NCBI RefSeq assembly: GCF_018603885.1
Contig: NZ_JAHGAW010000007.1
Span: 69,443-133,442 of the forward strand
Length of the DNA stretch: 64,000 bases
Direction of reading: 5' to 3'
From: Sphingobium nicotianae
Lineage (GTDB): Bacteria > Pseudomonadota > Alphaproteobacteria > Sphingomonadales > Sphingomonadaceae
Positions 1 to 8,342 of the stretch are shown here, one piece after another; position 1 is the stretch's first letter; each line of letters begins with the position of its first letter. The translations under genes were made by a program, and so were the position numbers. The notes beneath the pieces were generated by a model. That model saw only the letters and a list, made by a program, of their open reading frames with translations. It searched no databases and was not told the DNA's origin.

Positions 1-80
<80 letters not shown>

Positions 81-82
81 TC

Positions 83-565
83 TCACAGCACCGAGATGTA
101 GCTCGCCATATAATCGAAAAAGACGTTGAGGCGCGCCCGGGCGCTGCGGGTGAGGGTGATGAGGCGCATATCCTCGTCGTGGAGGTCGGCCTCGAGATGG
201 ATGAAGCCGAGCGCGATGGCATGCTGGATGCGAGGCGTGAGCACGGCAGAGCGCGGCACGCCGAATTCGGCCGGCCGCTCGGCGCCGACACGACGGCTGA
301 GCCATTCATGGACCATGAGGTCGACCAGGAAGTCGAACGTCTCGCTGGGGATGCGCTCGGGGAAATGCTCGGCAAGCTTGACCTTGAAGGTGATGTAGAT
401 GCGCGCAGCCGAGAAATAATCGAGATCGGGCCGGTTGAAGACGGCCCCGTCCTCGCCATGACTGAACTGCGGGATCTTCGCGATTTGCTGGCGGATCGAA
501 TCGAGAAACGGAAGGGTCGGGCCCTGGGCGGTGATGCTGCCCAGCTTGGTATCACGTGAGGTCAT
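83..565 (-). CDS. Hypothetical protein, possible winged-helix fold
   Basis: A 160-residue soluble protein with no signal peptide and no membrane segment. I do not recognise the family. The last third (motif LITLTRSARARL) has the feel of the wing and final helix of a winged-helix DNA-binding domain, but this is a guess from pattern only. The ATG at 565 was chosen because the reading frame upstream of it lies entirely inside the neighbouring membrane-protein gene and has poor coding character. The start overlaps the end of that gene by 14 bases, so the two are probably translated together. The stop codon sits directly beside the poly-C run, so nothing downstream can be judged. Confidence 0.6.
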   Translation of the reverse strand: MTSRDTKLGSITAQGPTLPFLDSIRQQIAKIPQFSHGEDGAVFNRPDLDYFSAARIYITFKVKLAEHFPERIPSETFDFLVDLMVHEWLSRRVGAERPAEFGVPRSAVLTPRIQHAIALGFIHLEADLHDEDMRLITLTRSARARLNVFFDYMASYISVL

Positions 566-977
566 AATTCTGTGTCCACCCGCGGTCGCGGTGAATGCCG
601 ATGACCATGACGAGTTGGCCGGGGATTGCCCACATGCCCTCATAGCCATGGTATACAAGCGCTGAAAATTCGGGGCTGATGACGGTCGCCAGATGGGCGA
701 CCACGCTGTTGAGTTGGAATGCGGCGACCCAGATGGGCCACCATAGCCGGCTCTTCACGGCAACTGCGTACATGGCGATGAAAGTCGCGGTGTCGACGGC
801 CAGCACCACGGTGTTGGTGCTGTGATAGTGGAGGTGCAGCAGATTCTCCAACTGCATCGTCGCCAGGGTCGCCAGGATGATGATCGCGGTCATCACCCGG
901 CCCTCCCAGCGTCCAAGGAGCAGGGCGTAGATACACGCACCAATGCTCATGGACCAGAACAGGATTGCGATCAGCAT
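552..977 (-). CDS. Small hypothetical membrane protein
   Basis: A 141-residue, strongly hydrophobic protein with about four predicted transmembrane helices (roughly residues 2-20, 28-47, 57-73 and 80-97) and a more polar C-terminal tail. A histidine pair lies at the end of the second helix (LLHLHYH), which could bind a metal or haem, but no family is recognised. It lies 65 bases after the preceding small gene on the same strand and overlaps the following gene by 14 bases, suggesting one transcript with both. A GAGG ten bases before the ATG is a modest ribosome-binding site. Confidence 0.6.
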   Translation of the reverse strand: MLIAILFWSMSIGACIYALLLGRWEGRVMTAIIILATLATMQLENLLHLHYHSTNTVVLAVDTATFIAMYAVAVKSRLWWPIWVAAFQLNSVVAHLATVISPEFSALVYHGYEGMWAIPGQLVMVIGIHRDRGWTQNYDLT

Positions 978-1042
978 TGAGTCATAGCCTCGAGTCCGGT
1001 CGCAATCCTGTCTGGCGACGGCATAGGTGGGGCCTGCCGTCT

Positions 1043-1393
1043 TTACTCTGCCGGGACGAGCTGGGCCGCCGCCGGAACATGGGCGACGCGCTCTTCCAAA
1101 CCATTGGGGCAGCCATAGTCCGTCACTTCGAGCGTGCTCTTGCCCTTGATCGAGGTGAGCTGCCGCACGACCGCCAGCATGTCGGCGCGGCCGGCCACGA
1201 GATGTTCGAAACCGCGCACCATCCCTTCGAGCAGCTTCTGGCTCTGCGCCATGGGCAGGCCGCTCTGTTCGCTCGCCTCGATGATCGAGGTGGCCAAGCG
1301 GGTCTTGGACAGGATGGCGTGGTCGATTGCGGAAATCGTCGTCTTGGTATCCTCGGCGACGACGAGTCCGGTGGTTTCCTCAATCTTGAACAT
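1043..1393 (-). CDS. Hypothetical small soluble protein
   Basis: A 116-residue protein of unknown function. It is helical in character with a Pro/Ala-rich C-terminal tail, and has no signal peptide or membrane segment. The ATG at 1393 was preferred over one further upstream because GGAGG lies six bases before it. It follows the LuxR-type regulator gene by about 50 bases on the same strand and precedes the small membrane-protein gene, so it probably belongs to a four-gene minus-strand unit. The central part (residues 30-90) suggests a small regulatory or adaptor helix bundle, but no specific role can be assigned. Confidence 0.6.
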   Translation of the reverse strand: MFKIEETTGLVVAEDTKTTISAIDHAILSKTRLATSIIEASEQSGLPMAQSQKLLEGMVRGFEHLVAGRADMLAVVRQLTSIKGKSTLEVTDYGCPNGLEERVAHVPAAAQLVPAE

Positions 1394-1443
1394 GGTTCCT
1401 CCGCGGCGCAAAGCTGCGCAAAGAGATGATTGGACTGTAGCGA

Positions 1444-1893
1444 CTAGCGGAAGGCTTTAAACGCGCCGGAAATCAACAGGGCCATGGCAATGACGACCAT
1501 GGTCGAGAGGAAGGCAAGCGAGAGAATCTGGATGGTCTTGTGACCCAGCGTCTGCTCATTCAACTTTCCCCCGATCGGTGGCACCAATTTGAGCCCTGCA
1601 GAGATTTGCTGCTGCAATTCCTCCTGCACCCCCACAATGGAGGTTTTTTCCTCGTCGGTAAGGCCCGCTGCCTGCCTAGGTAATTGTTGCCCAAGCTGGG
1701 CCACGAGCCGGCCTGCCTCGCGGCGATCGGCCACGCCGAGCAGTTGCGTCGCGGCCAGCACGTGATTGTCCACGGTGCTGTGCGAAATGCCCAGCTTTCG
1801 CGCGATTTCCTTGGACGTGAAGCCTTTGGCGACCAGTTCCAGGCAGGCGCGTTGCCGCTCCGTAAGGCGGTCGATGGTTTCCGGCTTCGACAT
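1444..1893 (-). CDS. LuxR-type HTH regulator with C-terminal membrane anchor
   Basis: This 149-residue protein begins with a LuxR/GerE helix-turn-helix (about residues 8-62; signature LTERQRACLELVAKGFTSKE followed by an STVDNH recognition helix). A linker of about 60 residues follows, then a single hydrophobic helix near the C-terminus (about 125-145). It lacks a receiver or autoinducer-binding domain. Known LuxR-HTH proteins bind DNA as dimers; the terminal helix should tether this one to the inner membrane with the DNA-binding domain in the cytoplasm. The start at 1893 (MSKPE) is favoured over one seven codons upstream by fit to the domain; no strong ribosome-binding site is visible. It is divergent from yajC and heads three small unknown genes. 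Confidence 0.7.
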   Translation of the reverse strand: MSKPETIDRLTERQRACLELVAKGFTSKEIARKLGISHSTVDNHVLAATQLLGVADRREAGRLVAQLGQQLPRQAAGLTDEEKTSIVGVQEELQQQISAGLKLVPPIGGKLNEQTLGHKTIQILSLAFLSTMVVIAMALLISGAFKAFR

Positions 1894-2128
1894 GATGCTA
1901 TGTGGCAATAGCAAACCCCACCTGTCACGTCCTTTTTACATCTTTGCCATGCTCGAAACCCGGAGAATCGCCACGCCGCCGCCGCGATGTTTCAGCCTGG
2001 CACGGCTTGCCGATGTCGGTTGCCTGGGGGCAGGGGATATGCTAGCCGCGCGCCCTTGAACTCAAGCGATCGACCGCTGTCTGACGGGTCGATCCATCCT
2101 TCGCTGATCGCTGAACTCAAGGACTGCA

Positions 2129-2464
2129 ATGTTCACCACACTCGCTCTCGCCGCGGCCGCACCGTCCGGTTCCTCTGGTATGGCCGCCTTTGTCCAGTTC
2201 GCGCCATTGGCGCTGATTTTCGCGGTCTTCTATTTTCTACTCATTCGTCCGCAGCAACAGGCAGCCAAGCGTCATCGCGAGAAGGTCGCGGCGGTGAAGA
2301 AGGGCGATCAGGTGGTGACCGGCGGCGGTCTCGTCGGCAAGGTGGTTCGCGTCGACGACACCTATGTCGATGTCGAGCTGGCGCCGAGCGTCAAGGTAAA
2401 GGCCGTCAAAGGCACACTCAGCGATGTCATCGATCCGATGACCGCCAAGCCCGCGAACGACTGA
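2129..2464 (+). CDS. yajC: Preprotein translocase accessory subunit YajC
   Basis: A 111-residue single-pass inner-membrane protein that associates with SecDF in the Sec translocon. The transmembrane helix is at about residues 20-42, followed by the family signature IRPQQ and a basic cytoplasmic domain containing GDQVVTGGG. The length matches the family. AAGGA lies five bases before the ATG. It is separated by only seven bases from secDF, so the two form an operon, as is usual in proteobacteria. Confidence 0.96.
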   Translation: MFTTLALAAAAPSGSSGMAAFVQFAPLALIFAVFYFLLIRPQQQAAKRHREKVAAVKKGDQVVTGGGLVGKVVRVDDTYVDVELAPSVKVKAVKGTLSDVIDPMTAKPAND

Positions 2465-2471
2465 CCGGACC

Positions 2472-5042
2472 ATGCTGGACTTTCCCCGCTGGAAGATCTG
2501 GGCCGTCATCCTGACGCTGCTCATCGGTTGCCTCTATGCCGTCCCGAGCTTCCTGCCGGAACGGATTGCGACGCAGCTTCCCAAAGTGTTCCAGGCCAAG
2601 GTCAATCTGGGCCTCGACCTTGCCGGCGGCAGTTATTTGCTGCTTGAGGCGCAGACATCGGACGTCGCCAAGGCGCGCATCGCGTTGATGGAAGACCAGA
2701 TTCGCACCGAGCTGCGCAAGAGCGATGGACGCATCGCCATCGGCGAGATGTCGACCCGCGACAACAAGCTGACCTTCATGGTTCGCGAGCCGAGTCAGGT
2801 TGATGCAGCGGTCGAGCGCATCCGGCCGCTGACCCAGGGCGCCGGCATGACCGGCCAGCGCGACTTCAATGTCGAGGTGCGCGACGGCAACACGATCGTC
2901 GTGACGCCGACCGACGCCGGCATCGCCAAATCGGTCGAGGATGCGATGACGGTCGCCACCGAGGTCATCCGTAAGCGCATCGACGAGATGGGCACGCGCG
3001 AGCCGACGGTCATCCGCGAAGGTGCCAGCCGCATCGTCGTGCAGGTGCCGGGCCTGCAGGATCCGAGTGCCCTCAAGGCGCTGCTGGGCCAGACCGCCAA
3101 GCTCGAGTTCAAGCTGGTCGACACGACCGCCAATCCCGTCGACCTTGCCAAGGGCATCGCGCCGATCGGCAGCGAGGTCGTGCCTTATCCCAACAACCCG
3201 GCCGGCGGCCCCGTCATCGCGGTCAAGCGGCAGGTCATGGTTTCGGGCGATGAACTGACCGACGCGCGGCAGGCTTATGAGCCCAAGACCAATGCACCGG
3301 TCGTCACCATCACCTTCAACCGCTCGGGCGCGAATAAATTCGCGCGCACGACGCAGGCCAATGTCGGCAAGCCGTTCGCGATGATCCTTGACGGCAAGGT
3401 GCTCTCGGCGCCGAACATCAACGAGCCGATCCTGGGCGGCTCCGCGCAGATCAGCGGTAACTTCACGGTAGAGAGCGCCAACCAGCTCGCCATCTCGCTG
3501 CGCTCCGGCAAGCTGCCGGTCGCGCTCAAGGTGGTGCAGGAATCGACGGTGAGCCCGGAACTTGGCGCCGACTCGATCAAGGCCGGCATCACCGCATCGA
3601 TCCTCGCGGTCGTCGCCGTCGCGCTCTTCATGTTCGCGACCTATGGCCGCTGGGGCTTCTATGCCAACCTCGCCGTGACCATCAACGTGCTGGTCATCCT
3701 CGGCGTGATGGGCCTGCTCAATGCGACCCTGACCCTGCCCGGCATCGCCGGCTTCGTGCTGACCATCGGCACCGCGGTCGACGCCAACGTGCTGATCTAC
3801 GAGCGCATCCGCGAGGAGCTGCGGCGTGGGCGCAGCGTCGTCCAGGCGATCGAGTTCGGCTACAAGGAAGCCAGCCGCACCATCTTCGAGGCGAACGTCA
3901 CGCACGCGATCGCCGGCGGCATCATGCTCGTGCTCGGCTCGGGGCCGATCAAGGGCTTCGCGATCGTGCTGCTGATCGGCATCGCGACCAGCGTGTTCAC
4001 CGCCGTCACCTTCACGCGCCTGCTCGCCACCCGCTGGCTGCGCGCCAAGCGGCCGACGCAGATCAAGATGGGCCCGCTGCGCATCGTGCCGGATAATACC
4101 AACATCGGCTTCGTGCGCATCCGCCACATCGCCTTCATTGTGACGGCGCTGCTGACGATCGGTGCGATCGGCCTGACCTTCGCGCGCGGCCTCAACCTCG
4201 GCGTCGATTTCGTCGGCGGCGTGTCGATCGAGGAAAAGTTCGCGTCGCCGCCGCCGATCGACGAAGTGCGCTCGACGGTGAACGGGCTGGGCCTGGGCGA
4301 AGCCTCGCTCCAGCAGCTTGCCGACAAGAACATCGTCTCGATCCGCCTGCCGCTGCCGGACACGGCGGATGAAGGCGCGACGGACCGGGTGGTCGAAAAG
4401 GTGAAGACGGCGCTGGCCGCCAAGTTCCCTGGCGCGAAGTTCAGCAACTATTCGACCGTGTCCGGCAAGGTCTCGGGCGAACTGGTGCAGAACGGCATGC
4501 TCGCCGTCGCGCTAGCCATCGTCGGCATCGCGATCTTCTCCTGGTTCCGCTACGAATGGCAGTTCGGCGTCTCGACTGCCGTGGCGATCGTCCACGACGT
4601 GCTGATGACCGTCGGCTTCTTCGCGCTCACGCAGCTGGCCTTCGACCTCAACATCGTCGCGGCCGTGCTCACGATCATCGGCTACTCGATCAACGACAAG
4701 ATGGTGATCGACGATCGCATCCGCGAGAATATGCGCAAGTATCGCAAGATGGACATGAAGGCGCTGATCGACCTCTCGGTCAACGAGACGCTGCCGCGCA
4801 CGGTGATGACCTCGTTCACGATCATGCTCGCGCTGGGCGCGCTGCTGATCTTCGGCGGCCATGTGCTGCGTGGCTTCACGGCGGCGATGATGCTCGGCAT
4901 CGTGGTCGGCACCTACTCGTCCGTCTATGTCTCCTCTTCGTTGCTGATCACGCTGGGCCTCAAGCCCAATCCGACCGATCGCAAGGTGACGACAGGCCTC
5001 GCCTCCAACGCCGAGCGGGTCGGTCCGCGCAACGAGGGCTGA
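2472..5042 (+). CDS. secDF: Fused protein translocase subunits SecD-SecF
   Basis: An 856-residue inner-membrane protein of the RND-like SecDF family, which uses the proton gradient to pull preproteins through SecYEG. Residues 1-532 are SecD: an N-terminal membrane helix, a GLDLAGG motif, the periplasmic P1 domain, then the membrane bundle with TAVDANVLIYERI. From about 533 the sequence restarts as SecF: MGPLRIVPDNTN, then NLGVDFVGG and a second six-helix bundle with GYSINDKMVI. An ATG at 4068 sits where a separate SecF would start, but there is no stop codon before it and no ribosome-binding site. The two are therefore read as one chain. It follows yajC and precedes a Mth938-like gene. Confidence 0.95.
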   Translation: MLDFPRWKIWAVILTLLIGCLYAVPSFLPERIATQLPKVFQAKVNLGLDLAGGSYLLLEAQTSDVAKARIALMEDQIRTELRKSDGRIAIGEMSTRDNKLTFMVREPSQVDAAVERIRPLTQGAGMTGQRDFNVEVRDGNTIVVTPTDAGIAKSVEDAMTVATEVIRKRIDEMGTREPTVIREGASRIVVQVPGLQDPSALKALLGQTAKLEFKLVDTTANPVDLAKGIAPIGSEVVPYPNNPAGGPVIAVKRQVMVSGDELTDARQAYEPKTNAPVVTITFNRSGANKFARTTQANVGKPFAMILDGKVLSAPNINEPILGGSAQISGNFTVESANQLAISLRSGKLPVALKVVQESTVSPELGADSIKAGITASILAVVAVALFMFATYGRWGFYANLAVTINVLVILGVMGLLNATLTLPGIAGFVLTIGTAVDANVLIYERIREELRRGRSVVQAIEFGYKEASRTIFEANVTHAIAGGIMLVLGSGPIKGFAIVLLIGIATSVFTAVTFTRLLATRWLRAKRPTQIKMGPLRIVPDNTNIGFVRIRHIAFIVTALLTIGAIGLTFARGLNLGVDFVGGVSIEEKFASPPPIDEVRSTVNGLGLGEASLQQLADKNIVSIRLPLPDTADEGATDRVVEKVKTALAAKFPGAKFSNYSTVSGKVSGELVQNGMLAVALAIVGIAIFSWFRYEWQFGVSTAVAIVHDVLMTVGFFALTQLAFDLNIVAAVLTIIGYSINDKMVIDDRIRENMRKYRKMDMKALIDLSVNETLPRTVMTSFTIMLALGALLIFGGHVLRGFTAAMMLGIVVGTYSSVYVSSSLLITLGLKPNPTDRKVTTGLASNAERVGPRNEG

Positions 5043-5069
5043 GGCGCGGACGGTTTTAGGAGCGGAGCC

Positions 5070-5447
5070 ATGGAGCTACGCCGCGAGGAGATTGCCAGTG
5101 GCCCGGTCATCACCGGCTTTGCGGGACGAGGCTTCCGCGTCGGTGAGCGTGTCTTCGCGCGCGGGTTGCTGATCGATCCCGGCGGGGTGACTGCCTGGGA
5201 CGCACCGGCCGACATCGCACTGCTCACGCCGGCCCTGCTGGGCGACCTGCTGGACCTCGATCCCTCGCCAGAGTTCCTGCTGCTCGGCACGGGGGCCGGG
5301 CTCGTCCAGCCGCCGCGCGCCTTCGTGCGGGCGCTGGAGAATCGCGGCATCGGCGTGGAGGCGATGGACAGCCGCGCGGCGGCGCGAGCCTGGGGCGTGC
5401 TGCGACAGGAAGAGCGGCAGATCGTCGGGGCGCTGATGCCGCTCTAA
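5070..5447 (+). CDS. Mth938-like domain protein (DUF498)
   Basis: A 125-residue soluble protein matching the Mth938/DUF498 family, a small alpha/beta fold. Human NDUFAF3, a complex I assembly factor, belongs to the same superfamily. Signatures seen are the ISGPVITGF-like opening, a central FLLLGTGAG and RAARAWGVL near the end. In alphaproteobacteria this gene often follows secD/secF, as here (27 bases downstream, with AGGAG before the start). Its bacterial role is not settled; a part in respiratory-complex assembly or membrane protein biogenesis is an inference from family and position. Confidence 0.85.
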   Translation: MELRREEIASGPVITGFAGRGFRVGERVFARGLLIDPGGVTAWDAPADIALLTPALLGDLLDLDPSPEFLLLGTGAGLVQPPRAFVRALENRGIGVEAMDSRAAARAWGVLRQEERQIVGALMPL

Positions 5448-5526
5448 GGCGCGGTCGCGGACAGACTGCGTATTTGCGGCGTCACATCGCGAGGCTAGCT
5501 AAGCGCGACCGGATCGGAGGGCTTGC

Positions 5527-6804
5527 GTGACACTGCGTCGACGGGACATCATCGCGGGGGCGGTCGCCACGCCTCTCCTGACCGCAGTTGCCGGGGGTGC
5601 TTCCATGCCGGCGGGCACGGTCGACAAAGCGCCGGACAACGAGGCCTATTGGGGCACGATCGCCGCCCAGTATGACGTGACCCGCGAGGTCATCCAGTGG
5701 GAGAACGGCAACTGGGGGATCATGGCGCGGCCGGTGATGGCGGCCTATCACCGGCAGGTCGAGCGGGTGAACCGCGAGAACAGCTATTATGCCCGGCGCG
5801 GCATGGTGGCCGACATGGCAGCGGTGCGGGCGCGGGTCGCGACCGAGCTGGGCGTGAGCGCGGAGGAGATCATCCTGACTCGCAACGCGACCGAGGCGCT
5901 CAAGACGCTGATCGGCAACTATAACCGCCTGCGGCCGGGCGACAGCGTCCTCTATGCCGATCTCGACTATGACGCGACGCAGGCCTCGATGCGCTCGCTG
6001 GCGCGGCTGCGCGGGGTGACGGTGCGGCGCGTCGGACTGCCGGAGCCGGCCACCTATCAGGGCGTGATCGATGCCTATGCCGCCGCCTTCGATGCCGACC
6101 CGAAGATCCGGCTGGTGCTGCTCACTCACCTCAGCCATCGCACCGGGCTGGTCATCCCGCTCAGGGAGATCGTCGCGCTGGCGCGGTCGCGGGGGATCGA
6201 TGCGATCGTGGACGCGGCACATAGCTGGGGGCAGCTCGATTTCGACTTCGCGGCGCAGGGTGTCGAGTTTGCCGGTTTCAATCTCCACAAATGGTTCGGC
6301 ACACCGCTCGGCGTCGGCCTCATGTATATCCGCAAGGACCGGCAGGACGCCATCGATCCGGACATGGCCAACGAGCCTGGACCCGGCATCGATGCGCGGC
6401 TGCACACCGGCGTGGTCGACTATGCCGCCGCCCTGACCGTCCCGGCCGCGTTCGACTTCCAGGGAGCGATCGGGACTGGCCCGCGCGAAGGACGGCTGCG
6501 CTACCTGCGCGATCGATGGGTGAAGCAGGTGCGCGGCCTTGACGGCATCGACGTCCTGTCCCCAGACGATCCACGGATGCATGTCGGAACGACCTCCTTT
6601 CGCATCCGGGGCCTCACCTCGGCCGCGGACAATATCGCGGTCGCCAAGGCGCTGCTCGACCAGCATCGCATCTTCACCGTGCATCGGACGGAGGTCGCGA
6701 AGGGCTGCTGCGTGCGGGCGACGCCGGCCCTGTTCGTGACGCCGGAGCAATGCGACGCGCTGGCCGCCGCGCTCGCCGATCTGGTCCCGAAAATGCGGCG
6801 CTGA
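5527..6804 (+). CDS. Tat-exported class V PLP-dependent enzyme (PvdN / isopenicillin-N-epimerase-like)
   Basis: A 425-residue fold-type I PLP enzyme of aminotransferase class V. The N-terminus carries a twin-arginine signal (RRRDIIAG, then a hydrophobic stretch), so it should be exported folded to the periplasm. The catalytic core is intact: the PLP-ring aspartate and stacking histidine in VDAAHSWGQ (D229, H232) and the Schiff-base lysine in NLHKWFG (K255). Known exported relatives include PvdN of fluorescent pseudomonads, which modifies pyoverdine in the periplasm. The start is GTG, six bases after GGAGG. No siderophore genes are nearby, so the substrate is unknown; desulfurase, epimerase or transaminase chemistry are all possible. 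Confidence 0.85.
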   Translation: MTLRRRDIIAGAVATPLLTAVAGGASMPAGTVDKAPDNEAYWGTIAAQYDVTREVIQWENGNWGIMARPVMAAYHRQVERVNRENSYYARRGMVADMAAVRARVATELGVSAEEIILTRNATEALKTLIGNYNRLRPGDSVLYADLDYDATQASMRSLARLRGVTVRRVGLPEPATYQGVIDAYAAAFDADPKIRLVLLTHLSHRTGLVIPLREIVALARSRGIDAIVDAAHSWGQLDFDFAAQGVEFAGFNLHKWFGTPLGVGLMYIRKDRQDAIDPDMANEPGPGIDARLHTGVVDYAAALTVPAAFDFQGAIGTGPREGRLRYLRDRWVKQVRGLDGIDVLSPDDPRMHVGTTSFRIRGLTSAADNIAVAKALLDQHRIFTVHRTEVAKGCCVRATPALFVTPEQCDALAAALADLVPKMRR

Positions 6805-6882
6805 CGCAGCGGAAGTCAGCCTCGTTCAGCGGGCAGACAGCATTGACCAAGCATTGTCCGCGCCGGGAAGGGAGGTCCCCTC

Positions 6883-7236
6883 ATGGCAGCCAGGATTCCG
6901 GACAGCAGGCTCGGTCGCGCGCTGAAGGCGGGCATTCCGGTGGCACTCATCCTTCTCGGCACGGAGCTGCTCGAAGGTACGTTCAAGGTGGAGCGCACCG
7001 AGACCGGGCTGGCGCTGAGCTGGTCCTCGCCGGTCGATGGCGAGGAGGCGCGTGATCCCGCCGTCCGACTGCTGAGCTGCGCGCATGGCACCTGCCGGCG
7101 CTGGACCTTCCCGCTGACCGTTCCCGCGCCCCATCTGGTCTCAACCGGCGTCTCGCTGGTGGGTTCACTGGCCGATTTCATCTCGAGCGACTGCTCGGAG
7201 CAACGCAGGGCGCGCGGACGACTCGCCACGGCCTGA
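6883..7236 (+). CDS. Hypothetical protein
   Basis: A 117-residue protein of unknown family. A short hydrophobic stretch at residues 15-26 (ALILLGTEL) could be a weak signal or anchor. The middle looks beta-rich, with a cysteine pair spaced CAHGTC that might form a disulfide. It lies 78 bases after the PLP enzyme on the same strand. GGGAGG seven bases before the ATG supports the start and argues that the frame is real. A weaker open frame runs antisense over the same region and was rejected for its serine/arginine-rich shadow composition. Confidence 0.55.
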   Translation: MAARIPDSRLGRALKAGIPVALILLGTELLEGTFKVERTETGLALSWSSPVDGEEARDPAVRLLSCAHGTCRRWTFPLTVPAPHLVSTGVSLVGSLADFISSDCSEQRRARGRLATA

Positions 7237-7479
7237 TCGACGCACGCGGATGAGGCGCTCTGGCCAGCCTCCGTTTCGCGCGAACTGGGCGGATCGGTCT
7301 GACGGCGGGATGGTGCTTCCGCTCTGACGCCAAATTTTAACCTTACAGCCTTATCATTCGCGCCGGACCGGGCAGGACGATGATCAACAAGCCGTTAAGG
7401 CTGTCCTGCGACGATACAGAGAGAGGATGGGGGCGCCGAGCGGGGCGAGATGAGCCGCTCGTTTGCCGGAGAAAGACGC

Positions 7480-8037
7480 ATGCCCTTCATTGCCATCGAT
7501 TTCGAGGCGTCCTGCCTTCCGCGCTATGGCCAATCCTTCCCCATCGAGGTCGGCATCGCCAGTCCAATGGGCTGGAGCCAGTCGTGGCTGATCCGGCCGC
7601 ACGCGAGCTGGGCCGGCTGGCAGTGGAGCGCAGAGGCAGAGTCCCTGCACGGCATCTCCCGCGCGCGGCTGGAGCGCGAGGGCCTCGATGTCGCGCAGGT
7701 CGCGCGCTATCTGAAGACGGCTGTCGGCGGAGACCAGGTCATCGCCGACAGCTGTCTCGACGACGACTGGTCGCGCATCCTGTTCGCCGCGGCGGGCGAC
7801 AGGCATCCCCTTCCGGTGCATTGCCTTGCGGACCTTCAGGAATTTCACGATGTCGAGCCCGACCGGCTGGCCCACGCCATGGCCGAGGCGGACGTCCAGC
7901 GCACTCGCCGCCACCGCGCCGAGGACGATGCCCGTTGGCTGGCCCGGTTGCTCTATGAACTCGGCCTCGATCGCGTGCGGCATTTCATGCCGCTTGCCCA
8001 GCCGGACGAGATGCCGAGGCTGGCGGCGGTCCGCTAG
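7480..8037 (+). CDS. DEDDh-type 3'-5' exonuclease domain protein
   Basis: A 185-residue protein of the DnaQ-like exonuclease superfamily. The first acidic pair of the DEDDh site is in AIDFEAS at the N-terminus. The last histidine-aspartate pair is in HRAEDDA near residue 148. An internal aspartate in ADSCLDDDW fits the second motif. Family members remove nucleotides from 3' ends using two metal ions, here probably as a stand-alone housekeeping or RNA-processing nuclease rather than a polymerase proofreader. The ATG at 7480 was preferred to one ten codons upstream because GGAG lies eight bases before it. Convergent with corC. Confidence 0.8.
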   Translation: MPFIAIDFEASCLPRYGQSFPIEVGIASPMGWSQSWLIRPHASWAGWQWSAEAESLHGISRARLEREGLDVAQVARYLKTAVGGDQVIADSCLDDDWSRILFAAAGDRHPLPVHCLADLQEFHDVEPDRLAHAMAEADVQRTRRHRAEDDARWLARLLYELGLDRVRHFMPLAQPDEMPRLAAVR

Positions 8038-8342
8038 ATTGATCGACCAGGTCGATCACGCCGCGCAATATTCTAGCGAAGGTCACGAAGTTCACGGTGT
8101 GGATGGATTTAAAATCAGGGAAAAATAGGACAATCGGGAAATCGTCCCGGTCCCGTGATCGGAAAAAGCGATTATGCGGGGCTGAGAAAGAACCCATCCG
8201 CCTTGGCATATTGGCAGGCATGTAGGACAGCCATTTTGACCGAGAGGGGAGGCGGTCGTCGCCCTTATCGTCATTCCCGCGTTCGCGCGAATGACGAGGA
8301 AGAGATCGCGGATTCCCGCAAGCAAGTTCTCTATGAACCGCC
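8038..8342. other. Convergent intergenic spacer
   Basis: The 305-base gap between the ends of the exonuclease and corC genes holds no credible gene. Just after the exonuclease stop is a perfect GATCGAC / GTCGATC hairpin with a three-base loop (8041-8057). Near its right end is a half-copy of the dispersed palindromic repeat (8270-8295). The rest is less GC-rich than its surroundings and shows nothing recognisable. Confidence 0.6.
8270..8295. repeat. Dispersed palindromic repeat, half copy
   Basis: Arms GTCATTCCCGCG and CGCGAATGAC flank a TTCG loop. The same arm sequence recurs at 11591, 16790 and 45931. Here only one of the two hairpin units is well preserved, with a degraded GGATTCCCGC piece following at about 8310. 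Confidence 0.7.

Noticed and set aside
4068..5042. Separate secF gene starting at the internal ATG
   Set aside because: No ribosome-binding site and no upstream stop; the frame is continuous with secD, so a fusion is the simpler reading.
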